64,000 nucleotides of DNA from NCBI GenBank assembly GCA_033782935.1, contig JAWQEG010000509.1, positions 1,277,001 to 1,341,000 on the forward strand, in the 5' to 3' direction. Source of the stretch: Petrolisthes cinctipes. Its lineage: Eukaryota > Arthropoda > Malacostraca > Decapoda > Porcellanidae. The translations under genes were made by a program, and so were the position numbers. The notes beneath the pieces were generated by a model, which saw nothing but the letters and a program-made list of their open reading frames with translations, made no database searches and was not told the DNA's origin. Positions within the stretch are counted from its first letter, which is position 1, and every line of letters begins with the position of its first letter. Below are positions 31,986-45,299 of this stretch, one piece after another.

Positions 31986-31989
31986 TTGG

Positions 31990-32600
31990 TTCAGCACCTT
32001 CGGCAAGCCAGTTGTTCGGCTCCACGTATCTGGTCTGTTTTTGTCGTCAGATAGTGCTTGCTCCAAGCCCGCTTGGCACCCCATGCCGACGCTTGGACAA
32101 CAAAAACACCACATATATGCACCATTCCCAGAACTCTCAAAGGTTGTCCAGTGATTCCTGCTAGTTGTATTAAACATTTAGACTTATCCATAGTGAGACC
32201 CAATCTACTCGTAGTGCTTTTCCTTATTAACGTTACGTTACTTCCGGTGTCTAGCATTGCAGTACAAATTCCTTCATTTACAATTATATGTATGACTGGA
32301 GTGAGGCTCGTCGGGTCTAGTCATTGAGGAGGATTGGTGACAACTCCTTCGATCATCCCAACTGGTGAATTTGATTGTCTAGTATTACTCGGGCTTTTAA
32401 GGTTTTGATTTGATTGATGAGCAGGAGGACAGATGGGCTTTGATTTGATTGATGAGCAGGAGGACAGATGGGCTTTGATTTGATTGATGAGCAGGAGGAC
32501 AAATGGGCTTTCCCGGACAAGTGGTATTACCTCGACGACAACCACAACGCAAGCAATCAAAGCAATGTTCCCTCGGTGGTTTTCTCCAACAATCTCTTAG
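31990..32600 (-). pseudogene. LTR-retroelement zinc-knuckle and aspartic protease fragment
   Basis: On the minus strand a Cys-rich segment (EHCFDCLRCGCRRGNTTCPG, about 32580-32515) resembling a nucleocapsid knuckle leads to a protease whose active site is CTAMLDTGSNVTLI (about 32270-32225), with LAGITGQPLRVLG following. This is a retropepsin pattern. The two parts are separated by a 35-bp sequence repeated three times, which shifts the frame, and by a stop near 32322. No RT or integrase is attached. The element type (gypsy or BEL) cannot be decided. It is not related in obvious detail to the gypsy copy at the window start. Confidence 0.7.
32403..32507. repeat. 35-bp tandem triplication
   Basis: Three copies (32403-32437, 32438-32472, 32473-32507) of CTTTGATTTGATTGATGAGC plus 15 bases, with only one or two differences. 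Since 35 is not a multiple of three, each copy is read in a different frame of the Gag/protease linker. Confidence 0.97.
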
Positions 32601-32680
32601 ACTCTTAGAGTATGGGTTCTGCGTTGATAAAATGCACAGAACATCCTAGACCATGGCATTGTTGATGTCGGTGTAGAGGA
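32508..32680. other. Junction between retroelement fragment and I-like tail
   Basis: Short stretch holding the Cys-rich end of the protease fragment and about 80 bases without a recognised feature before the TCAA tail of the next element. Confidence 0.4.
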
Positions 32681-33043
32681 TTGATTGATTGATTGATTTA
32701 TTGATGCCATTAGGCATCTGGCAGCGCAACAACAATGGTCATATACCGCCCAACATATAAAGGTCATCTACATCATTAATAAAATATGTACAAAAAATAA
32801 ATAATTTTCACTACCTCAAAAGGGAGAAGCAGCATGAATAAAACCCACGTCTTCCAAAAGATCATATATTAATGAAATAACCTATTTAAGTTAGATATAT
32901 ACAAGAATTGAAATATTAACGAAAGAAACATTAAACTTTAACTACCTAAAAATTAATAGCCATAAATACAATAAAATTCACAATTTGTGGAGAAGGCCAG
33001 CCTCCTCCACATAGGAGAGGGTGTTCCCTCCCACACAACAAGC

Positions 33044-35248
33044 CTACTCCCCGAGCACCTGGAAGAGACTGTAAGAACCGTCACCCTTCCGGTACTCGGA
33101 GAGGTGCCTACGACGAAGGTCCCCAAGGCTGGGACACTCGACAATAAGATGCCGTACTGTCAAAGGGACCAGACAATCATCACAGTAGGGAGGGTGAGCC
33201 CTCTCCATTAAAAAGCCATGAGTCAATAATGTGTGGCCAATGCGGAGGCGGACAAGAGCCGTCTCCCACCGGCGGGACAGGCCACTGTAGCTCCACAATC
33301 CAAGGCGCTGGCGGATGTCACAGAGCTTGTTAGCCCCGATGGCGTCCCATCTGTCTTGCCAGCAGGAACGAACGGTAGCATCTATGTAGGGTCGAAGGTC
33401 CACTGCAGGAACAGGATGACACCTGGCAGGAGGCCGGGAATTGGAGACCACAGCCTTAGCCAGGGCGTCGGCCCGCTCATTCCCATCAACACCCACATGG
33501 GCCGGGACCCAACAAAAAGTGACTTTGCGGCCACGACGACCCAGGAGGACAAGCCACTCAAGAATGGCCAACACCAGGAGATGGGTAGAGTTAAAATTGC
33601 ACAAGGCCTGCAAGGCACTACAGGAATCGCTAAAAATAGTAAACGAAGGCTGAGGGAGAGTAAAAATCACTTGGAGGGCATATAAAATGGCCGAGAGCTC
33701 CGCAGTAAAAATGGACATGACAGAAAGGAGCCTGCCTCCACGGCAAAAGTCAGGAAAGACAACTCCAAAGCCAACTCCATCATCAGACTTTGACCCATCA
33801 GTGTACACAGGGAGGGATTCCCTGTGAGTGAAGGCATGTTCTAAAAAGAGGGAACGAGCCACTGGAGGAGGAAGAAATTCCTTCTTATCTGTAAAGCAGG
33901 TGCAGGGGAAAACTTCTGGAAGAAGCCATGGAGCCACCCTGGGGACCCTCACAGGACAAATCTGAAAGTCATCTATGCCCATCTCCTCCATAGCTTTTCT
34001 GACCCGGAAGCCAAAGGGCCATGGTGCATGAGAATGTAAAAGGTAGTACTGAGACATGATATCAGATGACACCGCCAAGCAAGGTAGGGAGTCAGGAAGT
34101 CGATGTAATCGATGCCAACAACGAACCATCAAGGACTGGCGACGGAGATCGAGAGGTGGCTCATTAGCGTCCACCAGGAGACTGGGGATTTGGGACGACC
34201 TGAAGGCTCCGGTCGCCAGACGTACTCCAGCATGATGAACAGGGTCTAAAACTCTGAGACGGGCATCGGTGGCAGAAGAGTACACCTCACACCCATAGTC
34301 GAGTTTTGACCTAATAACAACATGGTATAGACAGAGGAGGGTGGCCCGATCAGCCCCCCAGGATGTATGGCTCAGGACCCTCAACAGGTTAAGAGCCTTG
34401 AGGCAAGAGACCTTAAGTGTACATAAGTGGGGAACCCAAGTCAAACGTTTGTCAAAAAGGAGACCCAAAAAGCGAGTCTCCTCGACACATCGTATCCGAT
34501 GACCATACATGAATAAGTCCGGATCCGGGTGGATGCCTCGGATGCGGCAGAAGTGCATAGCAACTGTCTTGGAAGGAGAAAATCGAAACCCATGAGAATC
34601 AGTCCAACGTGACACCCTGTCAAGGGCAAGCTGCATGCGCCGCTCCACCACTGACATACGGGAAGCAGCAAACCAGACTGCTAGGTCGTCAACGTACATC
34701 GAGTTAGCTATACCGTCTGGAAGGGATGAGGCAATGGCATTAATTGCTACTGCAAACAATGTGACACTGAGGATGCTTCCCTGGGGGACGCCCTCCTCCT
34801 GTGCAACAGATGCTGAGTGGGTTGTACCAACCCTCACAGAAAAACACAGAATACACAGACAAGGTGTTGATGTCGTGCAGAAGCCTCACATGCAGCAGCT
34901 TCCAACCTGACCAGAGCATCTGTAGTGGAACGGTATTTACGAAAGCCAGACTGGGACGAAGACAGAAAATCACCCCGTTCCAAGAAGTATACCAGTCTGA
35001 CATTCACCATCTTTTCAAATAGTTTACAGAGACAGGAGGTCAAGGCAATTGGTTGATAATTGAGGGCAACACCAGAGTCCTTGCCCGGCTTGAGAAAAGG
35101 AAGGATGGTAGCAACCCTCCACCCAGAAGGGAAGGCACCCTCCAGCCAGATTCTGTTATATACAGCTAAAAGAAATGAGATCGCTTCCTCACCCAAGTGT
35201 CGTAACATTGCATATGGGATGTTGTCTGGCCCAGGAGAAGTGTCGCCG
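33044..35248 (-). pseudogene. I-like element RT, RNase H and C-terminal knuckle
   Basis: The RT N-part (35208-34834) has WRVATILPFLKPGKD, ALNYQPIALTSCLCKLFEKM and SGFRKYRSTTDAL. Immediately after HQHLVCVF a deletion near 34840 removes the motif A segment with its catalytic aspartate. The long frame 34837-33044 (597 codons) resumes at EEGVPQGSILSVTLFAVA (motif B) and SMYVDDLAVW (motif C, intact). RNase H follows with PVYTDGSKSDDGVG, FTAELSAILYAL, IFSDSCSAL and WVPAHVGVDGNERADALA, retaining the acidic and histidine residues. A C-terminal CCHC motif is seen in PPYCDDCLVPLTVRHLIVEC. The RT is therefore inactive, but RNase H looks unbroken. Confidence 0.88.
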
Positions 35249-36600
35249 CAGAGAGAGAGAGAGCAGAATGCAGGTCTCTCAGGGTGAATATATGGTTATA
35301 ACTTTCATTCTCGTTCCCTGTGAAATCCAGGACTGTACGCTCCTTGGCTCTTAACTCATGCCTGACAGCCAGAGGTCGAGAGTCACGGCTGGAGACTTTT
35401 GCAAAAGCCTCCGCCATGGTATTGGCCACTGTCAAACCATCCATGATCTTAATTCCATTGACCTTAAGTACAGGTGGAGAACTAGGAGAAAACTTTCCCG
35501 CCATCGTACAGACTCTCCTGAACACTTGGGTGAGTGGAGTTTTAGTATTAATTGAAGACACATAGGCCTTCCAAGATGCACGTCGGGCCTCTTTTAAAAC
35601 TCGTCTAGCCCGAGTCCTTGCCCGTCGGAAGTCCTCTAAAAGAGTTGGGTCCCCACGATTGCGACGAAGGCGAGAGAAAGCAGCGCGCTTCTCCCGCACA
35701 GCAGTGGTGCAGACTGGTGACCACCAAGGGACAGGACGTTTGGGAAAGTAGCCAGAAGTTCTAGGGATAGAGTTGAGAGCAGCAGAGTGGAGCATATCAG
35801 TGAAATATGTTACAGCCTCGTCAGAGCTACCGAAATCGGCTACAGAAGAGACCGAAGAAGTTAGCTCTCTAAAAAACTGCCAGTCAGCCTTCTCTAATTT
35901 CCACCTAGGAAGACGAGACTGTGGTTCGTACCTGTTACCTTCTAAAAGTATAGGGAAATGGTCACTGCCATATAAGTCAGGCAACACTCTCCAAGTAAAA
36001 TCCAACAGAGCACTGGGTGAGCAAAGGGAAATGTCAATGGCGGTAAAAGTCCCAGTAGGGCTATTAAAATGTGTCACATCTCCCGTATTTAAAACCCCTA
36101 ATCCCTCATCCTCAATAAAAGAAGCCAATAAAACACCCCTGGGGTTGACCGAACTGTCACCCCACAAAGGATGACGACCATTAAAATCACCCAATAAAAT
36201 AAAGGGAGATGGAAGGTCCCGTACAAGATGGTTGAGATCACCCCTCTCAACTGTAACACTGGGAGGAAGGTATAGACTGCATACAGTGTACGGGCGGTCC
36301 ATAAAAACCTTAACTGCAACAGCCTGGAGCGGAGTGTCAAGCTCCAGGCTCGTGCATGGAATATCTCGGCGAACTAGGATGGCAGAGCCACCATGATGAC
36401 CCTACCCTTCAAATGAATTGGAATAAAATGCAGAGTATGCTGGAGGACTGGCAGGAATGTAGTCCCCAAGTATTGTCTCTTGGAGAGAAACACATGCAGG
36501 AGAGAAGCTAGAGAGAAGAACGCGCAGTTCCTCCCAAGAAGCACGCAAGCCACGGCAATTCCACTGAAGGACCTTGAACGGTGTTACTTTAGTACTGATT
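35249..36600 (-). pseudogene. I-like element AP endonuclease and linker
   Basis: Starts with VLQWNCRGLRASWEELR and CVSLQET (first catalytic blocks) just after ORF1. It is interrupted by TAG at 36402-36404, then continues in the same register as HHGGSAILVRRDIP and into the open frame 36302-35166: LLGDFNGRHPLWGD, TAIDISLCSPS and LYGSDHFPILL complete the endonuclease. A basic Arg-rich linker follows (RRNRGDPTLLEDFRRARTRA). The frame is lost at a run of GA repeats, 35249-35264, where a dinucleotide expansion or contraction has occurred; reading beyond in the shifted frame gives GDTSPGPDNIPYAML, the RT entry. Confidence 0.85.
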
Positions 36601-37500
36601 TTTGGGAAGCCTCACGGAGGTACTTCCCACTACCACCTCGACCTGAGGGTTTATTCAAACAATAAGATTTGTCTAATCCTGGGCCACTAGAAGAAGAGCG
36701 AACCCGAGGAGTAGTACTTGGGGCAGTAATTGGGACCCATAGACGAGTCCCTGAAGCATCTGATATGTTAGAAGAAGATGAAGGTATATGAGATGGGATA
36801 TTCTTTGAAACAATTACATTGGTTCTGTCCTGTACAGCAGTGGTATCACTGACACAGGCAGATACATCAACATCCATAATACAGGTGGTAGAATCACTCC
36901 GCTGCTCAAGCGGAAGAGAAAGTGAATCTTTTGAAGTCACAACATCCGTGGCATCCACATTAACTTCACGCCCCTCTGATGATCCCGAAGGAAGCTTGCG
37001 AGGAGGAACTTCTGTTGAATCAAGAGATTCATCAGAGCCACGAGAACGCTTCTGGTGAAATTGAGAGGAATCTATGGATGAGTCCACAGTGATGGTTGCC
37101 TCACAAGGTGGAACATCTATAGAGTCAAGTGCCTCAGAGGAACCACGAAGGCGTCTCTGTGGCAGTTTAGGTGACTTAAGTTTCCTTTTTGGAGAGCGTG
37201 TTGCAGCGTGAACCTCTACCACATGGACACCTTTAGCTAAAGTCTGAGAATTGTCATCAGTTGAAGGGTCACCAGAATGAGTGCCTGATAAAGTTTCCAA
37301 GACAGAGAAACTATTATGTAGAGTAACCTTAGAAACGTTCTCACTAGAGCAAGAAGCAGCTGCCTCTTGAGAGGGTTGAGAGGGTGCTGCAACCAATTTA
37401 GGGCGAAGGGAGGAGGCGTATGTCTTCACACCACCATCCTTCTGTCGCCTGAATAGGTTCTCGTGGTCTTTGCCAAACCAGCAGGGGAGTCGAATAGTAT
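36584..37500 (-). pseudogene. I-like element ORF1 (Gag-like, low complexity)
   Basis: The frame 37429-36584 (281 codons) is open further upstream to about 37500, so the methionine is not a certain start. Rich in Ser, Thr, Asp and Pro, with paired repeats (GSSEALDSIDVPP, GSDESLDSTEVPP, LPSGSSEGREV) and a basic Gly-rich end (SGRGGSGKYLREASQKSVLK). ORF1 proteins of I-type LINEs bind RNA; the zinc knuckles expected there are not visible in this part. ORF1 ends at 36584, overlapping the open endonuclease frame (ISTKVTPFKVLQWNCRGL) in the -1 register, an arrangement suited to reinitiation or frameshifting. Confidence 0.6.
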
Positions 37501-37707
37501 ACAGAGTGGAGGTGGAACAAAGAAAGTCTCTATTATTTTTACAATCTTTATTTACTTACAATTGACCCAATAACTATTAATTTACCATGACTGATATATA
37601 AATATTCCTCCCTTTGAATTTAAACCCTTAACTCATTAATTATCAAAACAGAGCAAAGAAACATTAATTGATTACAATAACTTAATCAATGGATGTTTAA
37701 AGTCAAA
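37501..37707. other. AT-rich spacer before the satellite
   Basis: No feature recognised apart from A/T-rich composition. Confidence 0.4.
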
Positions 37708-37842
37708 AGTCCTGTCACCTCGCTTGCTTCACTGAGGCACACGATGCTCATAGACTCGAGTTTATTAGGTGTAGAAAACGTGCGTATTTCTCGAGTCCAT
37801 GAACACTGCCTGTCTCGGTGAAGCAAGTGTGGCGACAGGACT
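37708..37842. repeat. Imperfect hairpin (53-bp arms) at the satellite border
   Basis: 37708-37760 and 37790-37842 are inverted copies (42 of 53 by my count) beginning AGTCCTGTC and ending GACTCGAG, with a 29-base loop. It lies about 40 bases before the first satellite monomer. Confidence 0.8.
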
Positions 37843-40800
37843 TATGTCGCCGACTGTACAGAGCCAGTCCTCGAACGGCTCCCGGATGTAGGCATGCACA
37901 TATCGACTTTGGACACTTAAAATATCGATTTTTAGCATGTTTTGAGCCTATATTTTGAAAACATTCTAGCACTGAGTAGGCACGTACAGATCGCTTCTGG
38001 GACCCAAAAATATAGAATTTTCAGTGTTTGGAGCCTGAATTTGAGATATAAACGGGTACAAAAGATGCATGCACATATCGACTTTTGGGCACCTAAAATA
38101 TCGATATTCTGTATGTTTTGGGCCTGTATTTTGAAAATACTCTAACGGGGAGTAGGCATGTACAGATCGCTTCTGGAACCCCAAAATATCGAATTTTCGG
38201 ATGTTTTGGGCCTGAATTTGAGATTTCGACTTTGGTCACCTAAAATATCGATTTTTAGTATGTTTTGGGCCTATATTTTGAAAATATTCTAGCACTAAGT
38301 AGGCATGTACAGATCACTTCAGGGACCCCAAAATATCGAATTTTCGGGTGTTTTGAGCTTGAATTTGAGATATAAACGGGTACAGAAGATGCATGCACAT
38401 ATCGACTTTGGCCACTTAGAATATCGATTTTTAGCATGTTTTGAGCCTATATTTTGAAAACATTCTAGCACTGAGTAGGCACGTACAGATCGCTTCTGGG
38501 ACCCAAAAATATCGAATTTTCGGTTGTTTTGAGATTGAATTTGAGATATAAACGGATACAGAAGATGCATGCACATATCGACTTTGGGCACCTAAAATAT
38601 CGATTTTGAGCATGTTTTGGGCCTGTATTTTAAAAACACGCTAACACGGAGTATGCATGTACAGATCGCTTCTGGGACACAAAATATCGAATTTTCGGAG
38701 TTTTGAGCCTGAATTTGAGATATAAATGGGTACAGAAGATGCATGCACATATCGACTTTTTGCACCTAAAATATCGATTTTGAGCATGTTTTGGGTCTGT
38801 ATATTGAAAACATTCTAGCAAGAAGTAGGCATGTACAGATTGCTTCTGGGACCCAAAAATATCGAATTTTTGGGTGTTTTGAACCAGAATTAGGGATATA
38901 CACGGGTACAGAAGATGCATACACATATTGACCTTGGGCACATAAAATATCGGTTTTCAGTATGTTTTGGGCCTGTATTTTAAAAACACTCTAACACGGA
39001 GTATGCACGTACAGATCACTTCTGGGACCCAAAAATATCGAATTTTTGGGTGTTTTGAACCTGAATTTAGGATATAGACGGGTACAGAAGATGCATACAC
39101 ATATTGACTTTGGGCACCTAAAATATAGATTTTTAGTATGTTTTGGGCGTATAATTTGAAAATATTCTAGCACTGAGTAGGCATGTACAGATCGCTTCTG
39201 GGACCCAAAAATATCGAATTTTCAGGGGTTTTGAGCCAAAACTTGGGATATAACCGGGTACGGAGAATGCATGCACATATCGACTTTTTGCACCTAAAAT
39301 ATCGATTTTGAGCATGTTTTGGGTCTGTATCTTGAAAATACTCAAACACGGTGTAGACATGTACAGATCGCTTCTGGGACACAAAAATATCGATTATTTG
39401 GGTATTTTGAGCCTGAATTTGAGATATAAACGGGTACAGAAGATGCATGCACATATCGACTTTGGCACCCAAAATATCGATTTTTAGTATGTTTTAGGCG
39501 TATAATTTGAAAAAATTCTAGCACTGAGTAGGCATATACAGATAGCTTCTGGGACCCAAAAACATTGAGTTTTCAGGGGTTTTGAACCTGAATTAGGGAT
39601 ATACACGGGTACAGAAGATGCATACACATATTGACTTTGGGCACATAAAATATAGATTTTCAGCATGTTTTGGGCCTGTATTTTAAAAACACTCTAACAC
39701 GGAGTATGCACGTACAGATCGCTTCTGGGACCCAAAAATATTGAATTTTCGGGTGTTTTGAGCCTGAATTTGAGATATAAACGGGTACAGAAGATGCATG
39801 CACATATCGACTTTGGACACCTAGAATATCGATTTTTAGCATGTTTTGAGCCTATATTTTGAAAACATTCTAGCACTGAGTATGTATGTACAGATCGCTT
39901 AAGGGACCCAAAAATATGGAATTTTCGAGTGTTTTGAGCCTGAATTTGAGATATAAACGGGTACAGAAGATGTATTCACATATCGACTTTTTGCACCTAA
40001 AATATCGATTTTGATCATGTTTTGGGTCTGTATCTTGAAAAAATTCTAGCAAGGAGTAGGCATGTACAGATCGCTTCTGGGACCCAAAAATATCGAATTT
40101 TCGGGTGTTTTGAACCTGAATTTGGGATATAGACGGATACAGAAAATGCATGCACATATCGACTTTGGGCACCTAAAATATCTATTTTTAGCATGTTTTG
40201 GGAATGTATTTTGAAAATACTCTAACACGGAGTAGACACGTACAGATCACTTCTGGGACACAAAAATATCGAATTTTTGGGTGTTTTGAGCCTGAATTTG
40301 AGATATAATCGGGTACAGTAGAAGCATGCACATATTGACTTTGGGCACCTAAAATATTGATTTTCAGCATGTTTTCGGCCTGTATTTTGAAAATACTCTA
40401 ACACGGATTAGGCATGTACAGATCGCTTCTGGGACCCAAAAATATCGAATTTTCGGGAGTTTTGAGCCTGATTTTGAGATATAAACGGGTACAGAAGATG
40501 CAAGCACAAATCGACTTTGATCACCTAAAATATCGATTTTGAGCATGTTTTGGGAATGTATTTTGAAAATACTTTAACACGGAGTAAGCATGTACAGATC
40601 GCTTCATGGACCCAAAAATATCGAATATTCGGGTGTTTTGAGCCTTAATTTGAGATGTTAACGGATACTGAAGATGCATGCACATATCGACTATGAGCAC
40701 CTAAAATATCGATTTTGAGCATATTTTTGGCCTGTATTTTGAAAATACTCTGACACCGAGTAGGCATGTACAGATCCCTTCTGGGACCCAAAAATATCGA

Positions 40801-43800
40801 ATTTGTGGGTGTTTTGAGCCTGTAATTAAGATATTAACGGGTACTGAAGATGCATGCACATATTGACTATCGGCAGCTAAAATATCGATTTTCAGCATGT
40901 TTTGGGCATGTATTTTGAAAATACTTAAACACGGAGTAGGCATATACAGATTGCATCTGGGACCCAAAAATATCGAATTTTCGGGTGTTTTGAGCCAAAA
41001 TTTGAGATATAAACTGGTACAGAACATCCATGCACATAACGACTTGGGACACCTAAAATATCGATTATTAGCATGTATTGAGCCTATATTTTGAAAACAT
41101 TCTGGCACTGAGTTGGCATGTACAGATCGCTTCTGGGACCCAAAAATATCGAATTTTTGGGTGTTTTGAGCCTAAATTTGAGATATAAACGGGTACAGAA
41201 GATGCATGCACATATCGACTTTAGGCACCCAAACTATCGATTTTTAAGCATGTTTTGGGCCTGTATTTTGAAAGTACTCTAACACGGAGTAGGCATGTAC
41301 AGATCGCTTCCGGGACACAAAAATATTGAATTTTCGGGTGTTTTGAGCCTGAATTTTAAATGTAAACGGGTACAGTACAGAAGATGCATGCACATATCGA
41401 CATTGGGCATCTAAAATATCAATTTTTAGCATGTTTTGGGTCTGTATCTTGAAAACATTCGAGCAAGAAGTAGGGATGTACAGATCGCTTCTGGAATACA
41501 AAAATACCGAATTTAAGGGTATTTTGAGCCTGAATTTGAGATTTAAACGGGTACCGAAGATGCATGCACATATCGACTTTTTGCACCTAAAATATCGATT
41601 TTGGGCATGTTTTGGGTCTGTATCTTGAAATCATTCTAGCATGGAGTAGGCATATACAGGTCGCTTCTGGAACCAAAAAATATCGAATTTTCGGGTGTTT
41701 TGAGCCTGAATTTGAGATATAAACGGGTACAGTACAGAAGATGCATGAACATATCGACATTGGGCATCTAAAATATCGATTTTTAGCATGTTTTAGGTCT
41801 GTATCTTTAAAATATTCTAGCATTGCGTAGGCATGTACAGATCGCTTCTGGGACCTAAAAATATCGAATTTTCGGGTGTTTAGAGCCTGGATTTAAGATA
41901 TAAACGGGTACTGAATAAGCATGCATATATCGACTTTTTGCACCTAAAATATCGATTTTGGGGCATGTTTTGGGTCTGTATCTTGAAAACATTCTAGCGT
42001 GGAGTAGGTATATACAGATCGCTTCTGGGACCCAAAAATATCGAATTTTTGGGTGTTTTGAGCCTGAATTTGAGATATAAACGGGTACAGAAGATGCATG
42101 CACATATCGACTTTGGGCACCCAAACTTTCGATTTTTAAGCATGTTTTGGGCCTGTATTTTGAAAGTACTCTAACAAGGAGTAGGCATGTACAGATCGCT
42201 TCCGGGACACAAAAATATTGAATTTTCGGGTGTTTTGAGCCTGAATTTGAAATATAAACGGGTACAGTACAGAAGATGCATGCACATATCGACTTGGGAA
42301 ACCTAAAATATAAATTTTTAGCATGTTTTAAACCTATATTTTAAAAACATTCTAGCACTGAGTAGACATGTACAGATCGCTTATGGAACCTAAAACTATT
42401 GATTATTGGGGTGTTTTGAGCCTGAATTTGAGATATAAACCGGTACAGAAGATACATGCACATATCGACTTTTTGCCCCTAAATTATCGATTTTGAGCAT
42501 GTTTTGGGTCTGTATCTTGAAAACATTCAAGCAAGGAGTAAGCATGTACAGATTGCTTCTGGGACCCAAAAATATCGAATTTTCGAGTGTTTTGAGCCTG
42601 AATTTGAAATATAAAAAACGCGTACAGAAGATGCATGCACGTATAGACTTTGGGCACCCAAAATATCGATTTTGAGCATATTTTGGACCTGTATTTTGAA
42701 AATACTCTAACACGGAGTAGGCATGTACAGATCGCTTCTGGGATCCAAAAATACCGAATTTTCGGGTGTTTTGAGCCTGAATTTGAAATATAAACGGGTA
42801 CAGAAGATGCATGCACATATCGACTTTGGGCACCCATAATACCGATTTTGAGCATGTTTTAGGCATCTATTTTGAAAATACTCTAACACGAAGTAGGCAT
42901 GTACAGATCGCTTCTGGGACACAAAAATATCGAATTTTTGGGTGTTTTGAGAATGAATTTCAGATATATACGGGTACAGAAGATGCATGCACATATCGAC
43001 TTTGGACACCTAAATTATAGATTTTTAGCATGTTTTGAGCCTATATTTTGAAAACTTTCTAGCACTGAGTAGGCATGTACAGATCGCTTCTGGAACCCCA
43101 AAATATTGAATTTTTGGGTGTTTTGTGCCTAAATTTGAGATATAAACGTGTACTGAAAATGCATGCACATATCGACTTTTTGCACCTAAAATATCGATTT
43201 TGAGCATGTTTTGGGCCTGTATTTTGAAAGTACTCTAACACGGAGTAGGCATGTACATATCTCTTCTGGGACCCAAAAATATCGAGTTTTCGGGTGTTTT
43301 GAGCCTGATTTTGATATATAAACGGGTACAGAAGATGCATGCAGATATCGACTTTGGGCACCCAAAATATCGATTTTTAGCATGTTTTGGGCCTATATTT
43401 TGAAAGTATTCTAGCAATGAGTAGGCATGTACAGAACGCTTCTGGGACAAAAAAATATCGAATTTTCGGGTGTTTTCAGACTGAATTTGGGATATAAACG
43501 GGTATAGAAGATGCATACACATATTGATTTTGGGAACCTAAAATATCGATTTTGAGCATGTTTTGGGCCTGTATTTTGAAAATACTCTAACACGAAGTAG
43601 GCATGTACAGATCGCTTCAGGGACCTAAAAATATCGAGTTTTCGGGTGTTCTGAGCCTGAATTTTGGATATAAACGGGTACAAAAGATGTATGCACATAT
43701 CGACTTTGGACACCTAAAATATCGATTTTTAGCATGCTTTAAGCCGATATTTTGAAAACATTTTAGCACTGAGTAGGCATATAAATATCCCTTCTGGGAC

Positions 43801-45299
43801 CCAAAATTATCGATTTTTCGGGTGTTTTGAGCCAGAATTTGAGATATAAACCGGTACAGAAAATGCATGCTCATATCGACATTTAGCACCTAAAATATCG
43901 ATTTTTAGCATGCTTTAGGCCTACATTTAAAAAATATTCTAGCACTGAGTAGGCATGTACAGATCGCTTCAGGAAACCAAAAATATTGAATTTTCGGGTG
44001 TTTTGAGCCTGAGTTTGGGATATAAACGGGTACAAAAGATGTATGCACATATCGACTTTGGACACCTAAATTATAGATTTTTAGCATGTTTTCAGCCTTT
44101 TTTTTGAAAACTTTCTAGCACTGAGTAGGCATGTACAGATCACTTCTGGAACCCAAAAATATTGAATTTTCCATTGTTTTGAGCCTGAATTTTGGATATA
44201 AACGAATACAAAAGATGTATGCACATATCGACTTTGGACACCTAAAATATCGATTTTTAGTATGCTTTAAGCCAATATTTTGAAAAATTTTTAGCACTGA
44301 GTGGGCATGTAAATATCCCTTCTGGGACCCAAAATTATCGAATTTTCGGGTGTTTTGATCCTGAATTTGAGATATAAACGAGTACAGAAGATGCATGCAG
44401 ATATCGACTTTGGGCTCTCAAAATATCGATTTTTAGCATGTTTTGGGCCTATATTTTGAAAGTGTTCTAGCCATGAGTAGGGATGTACAGATCGCTTCTG
44501 GGACCCTAAAATATCGAATTTTCGGGTGTTTTAAGCCTAAAATTTGGGATATAAACGGGTACAGAAGATGCATACACATATCGACTTTGGGCACCTAATA
44601 TATCTATTTTCAGCATGTTTTGGGCCTGTATTTTGAAAGTAGTCTAACACGGAGTAGGCATGTACAGATCGCTTCTGGGACCCAAAAATATTGAATTTTA
44701 GGGTGATTTGAGCCTGAATTTGAGATATAAACGGGTACAGAAGATGCATGCACATATCGACATTGGACACCTAAAATATCGAATTTTAGCATGTTTTAGG
44801 CCAATATTTTGAAAACATTCTAGCACTGAGTAGACATGTACAGATCGCTTCTGGGACCCAAAAATATAGAATTTTCGGGTGTTTTGAGCCTGAATTTGGG
44901 ATATAAACAGGTACAGATGATGCATGCACATATCGACTTTGGGCACCTAAAATATCGATTTTCAGCATGTTTTGGGCCTGTATTTTGAAAGTACTCTAAC
45001 ACGGAGAAAGCATGTATAGATCGCTTCTGGGACCCAAAAATATTGAATTTTCGGGTGATTTGAGCCTGTATTTGAGATATAAACGGGTACAGAAGATGCA
45101 TGCACATATCGACTATGTGGAGCTAAAATACCGATTTTCAGCATGTTTTGGCCATGTATTTTGAAAATACTCAAACACGAAGTAGGCATATACAGATCGC
45201 TTCTGGGACCCAAAAATATCGAATTTTCGGGTGTTTTGAGCCTGAATTTTGGATATAAACGGGTACAGAAGATGCATACACATATCGACTTTTTGCACC

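Larger units (their letters stand above)
32681..37500 (-). mobile_element. I-superfamily LINE with RNase H, decayed
   Basis: Minus-strand element: ORF1 (about 37500-36584), endonuclease (about 36585-35800), linker and RT (about 35300-34100), RNase H (about 33840-33400) and a C-terminal CCHC knuckle (near 33180-33080). The 3' end has AATAAA followed by a TCAA run ending at 32681. RNase H downstream of RT is the mark of the I group of LINEs. Lesions: a stop in the endonuclease, a GA-run frameshift near 35255, and a deletion near 34840 that removes RT motif A. The 5' end near 37500 is approximate. Confidence 0.85.
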
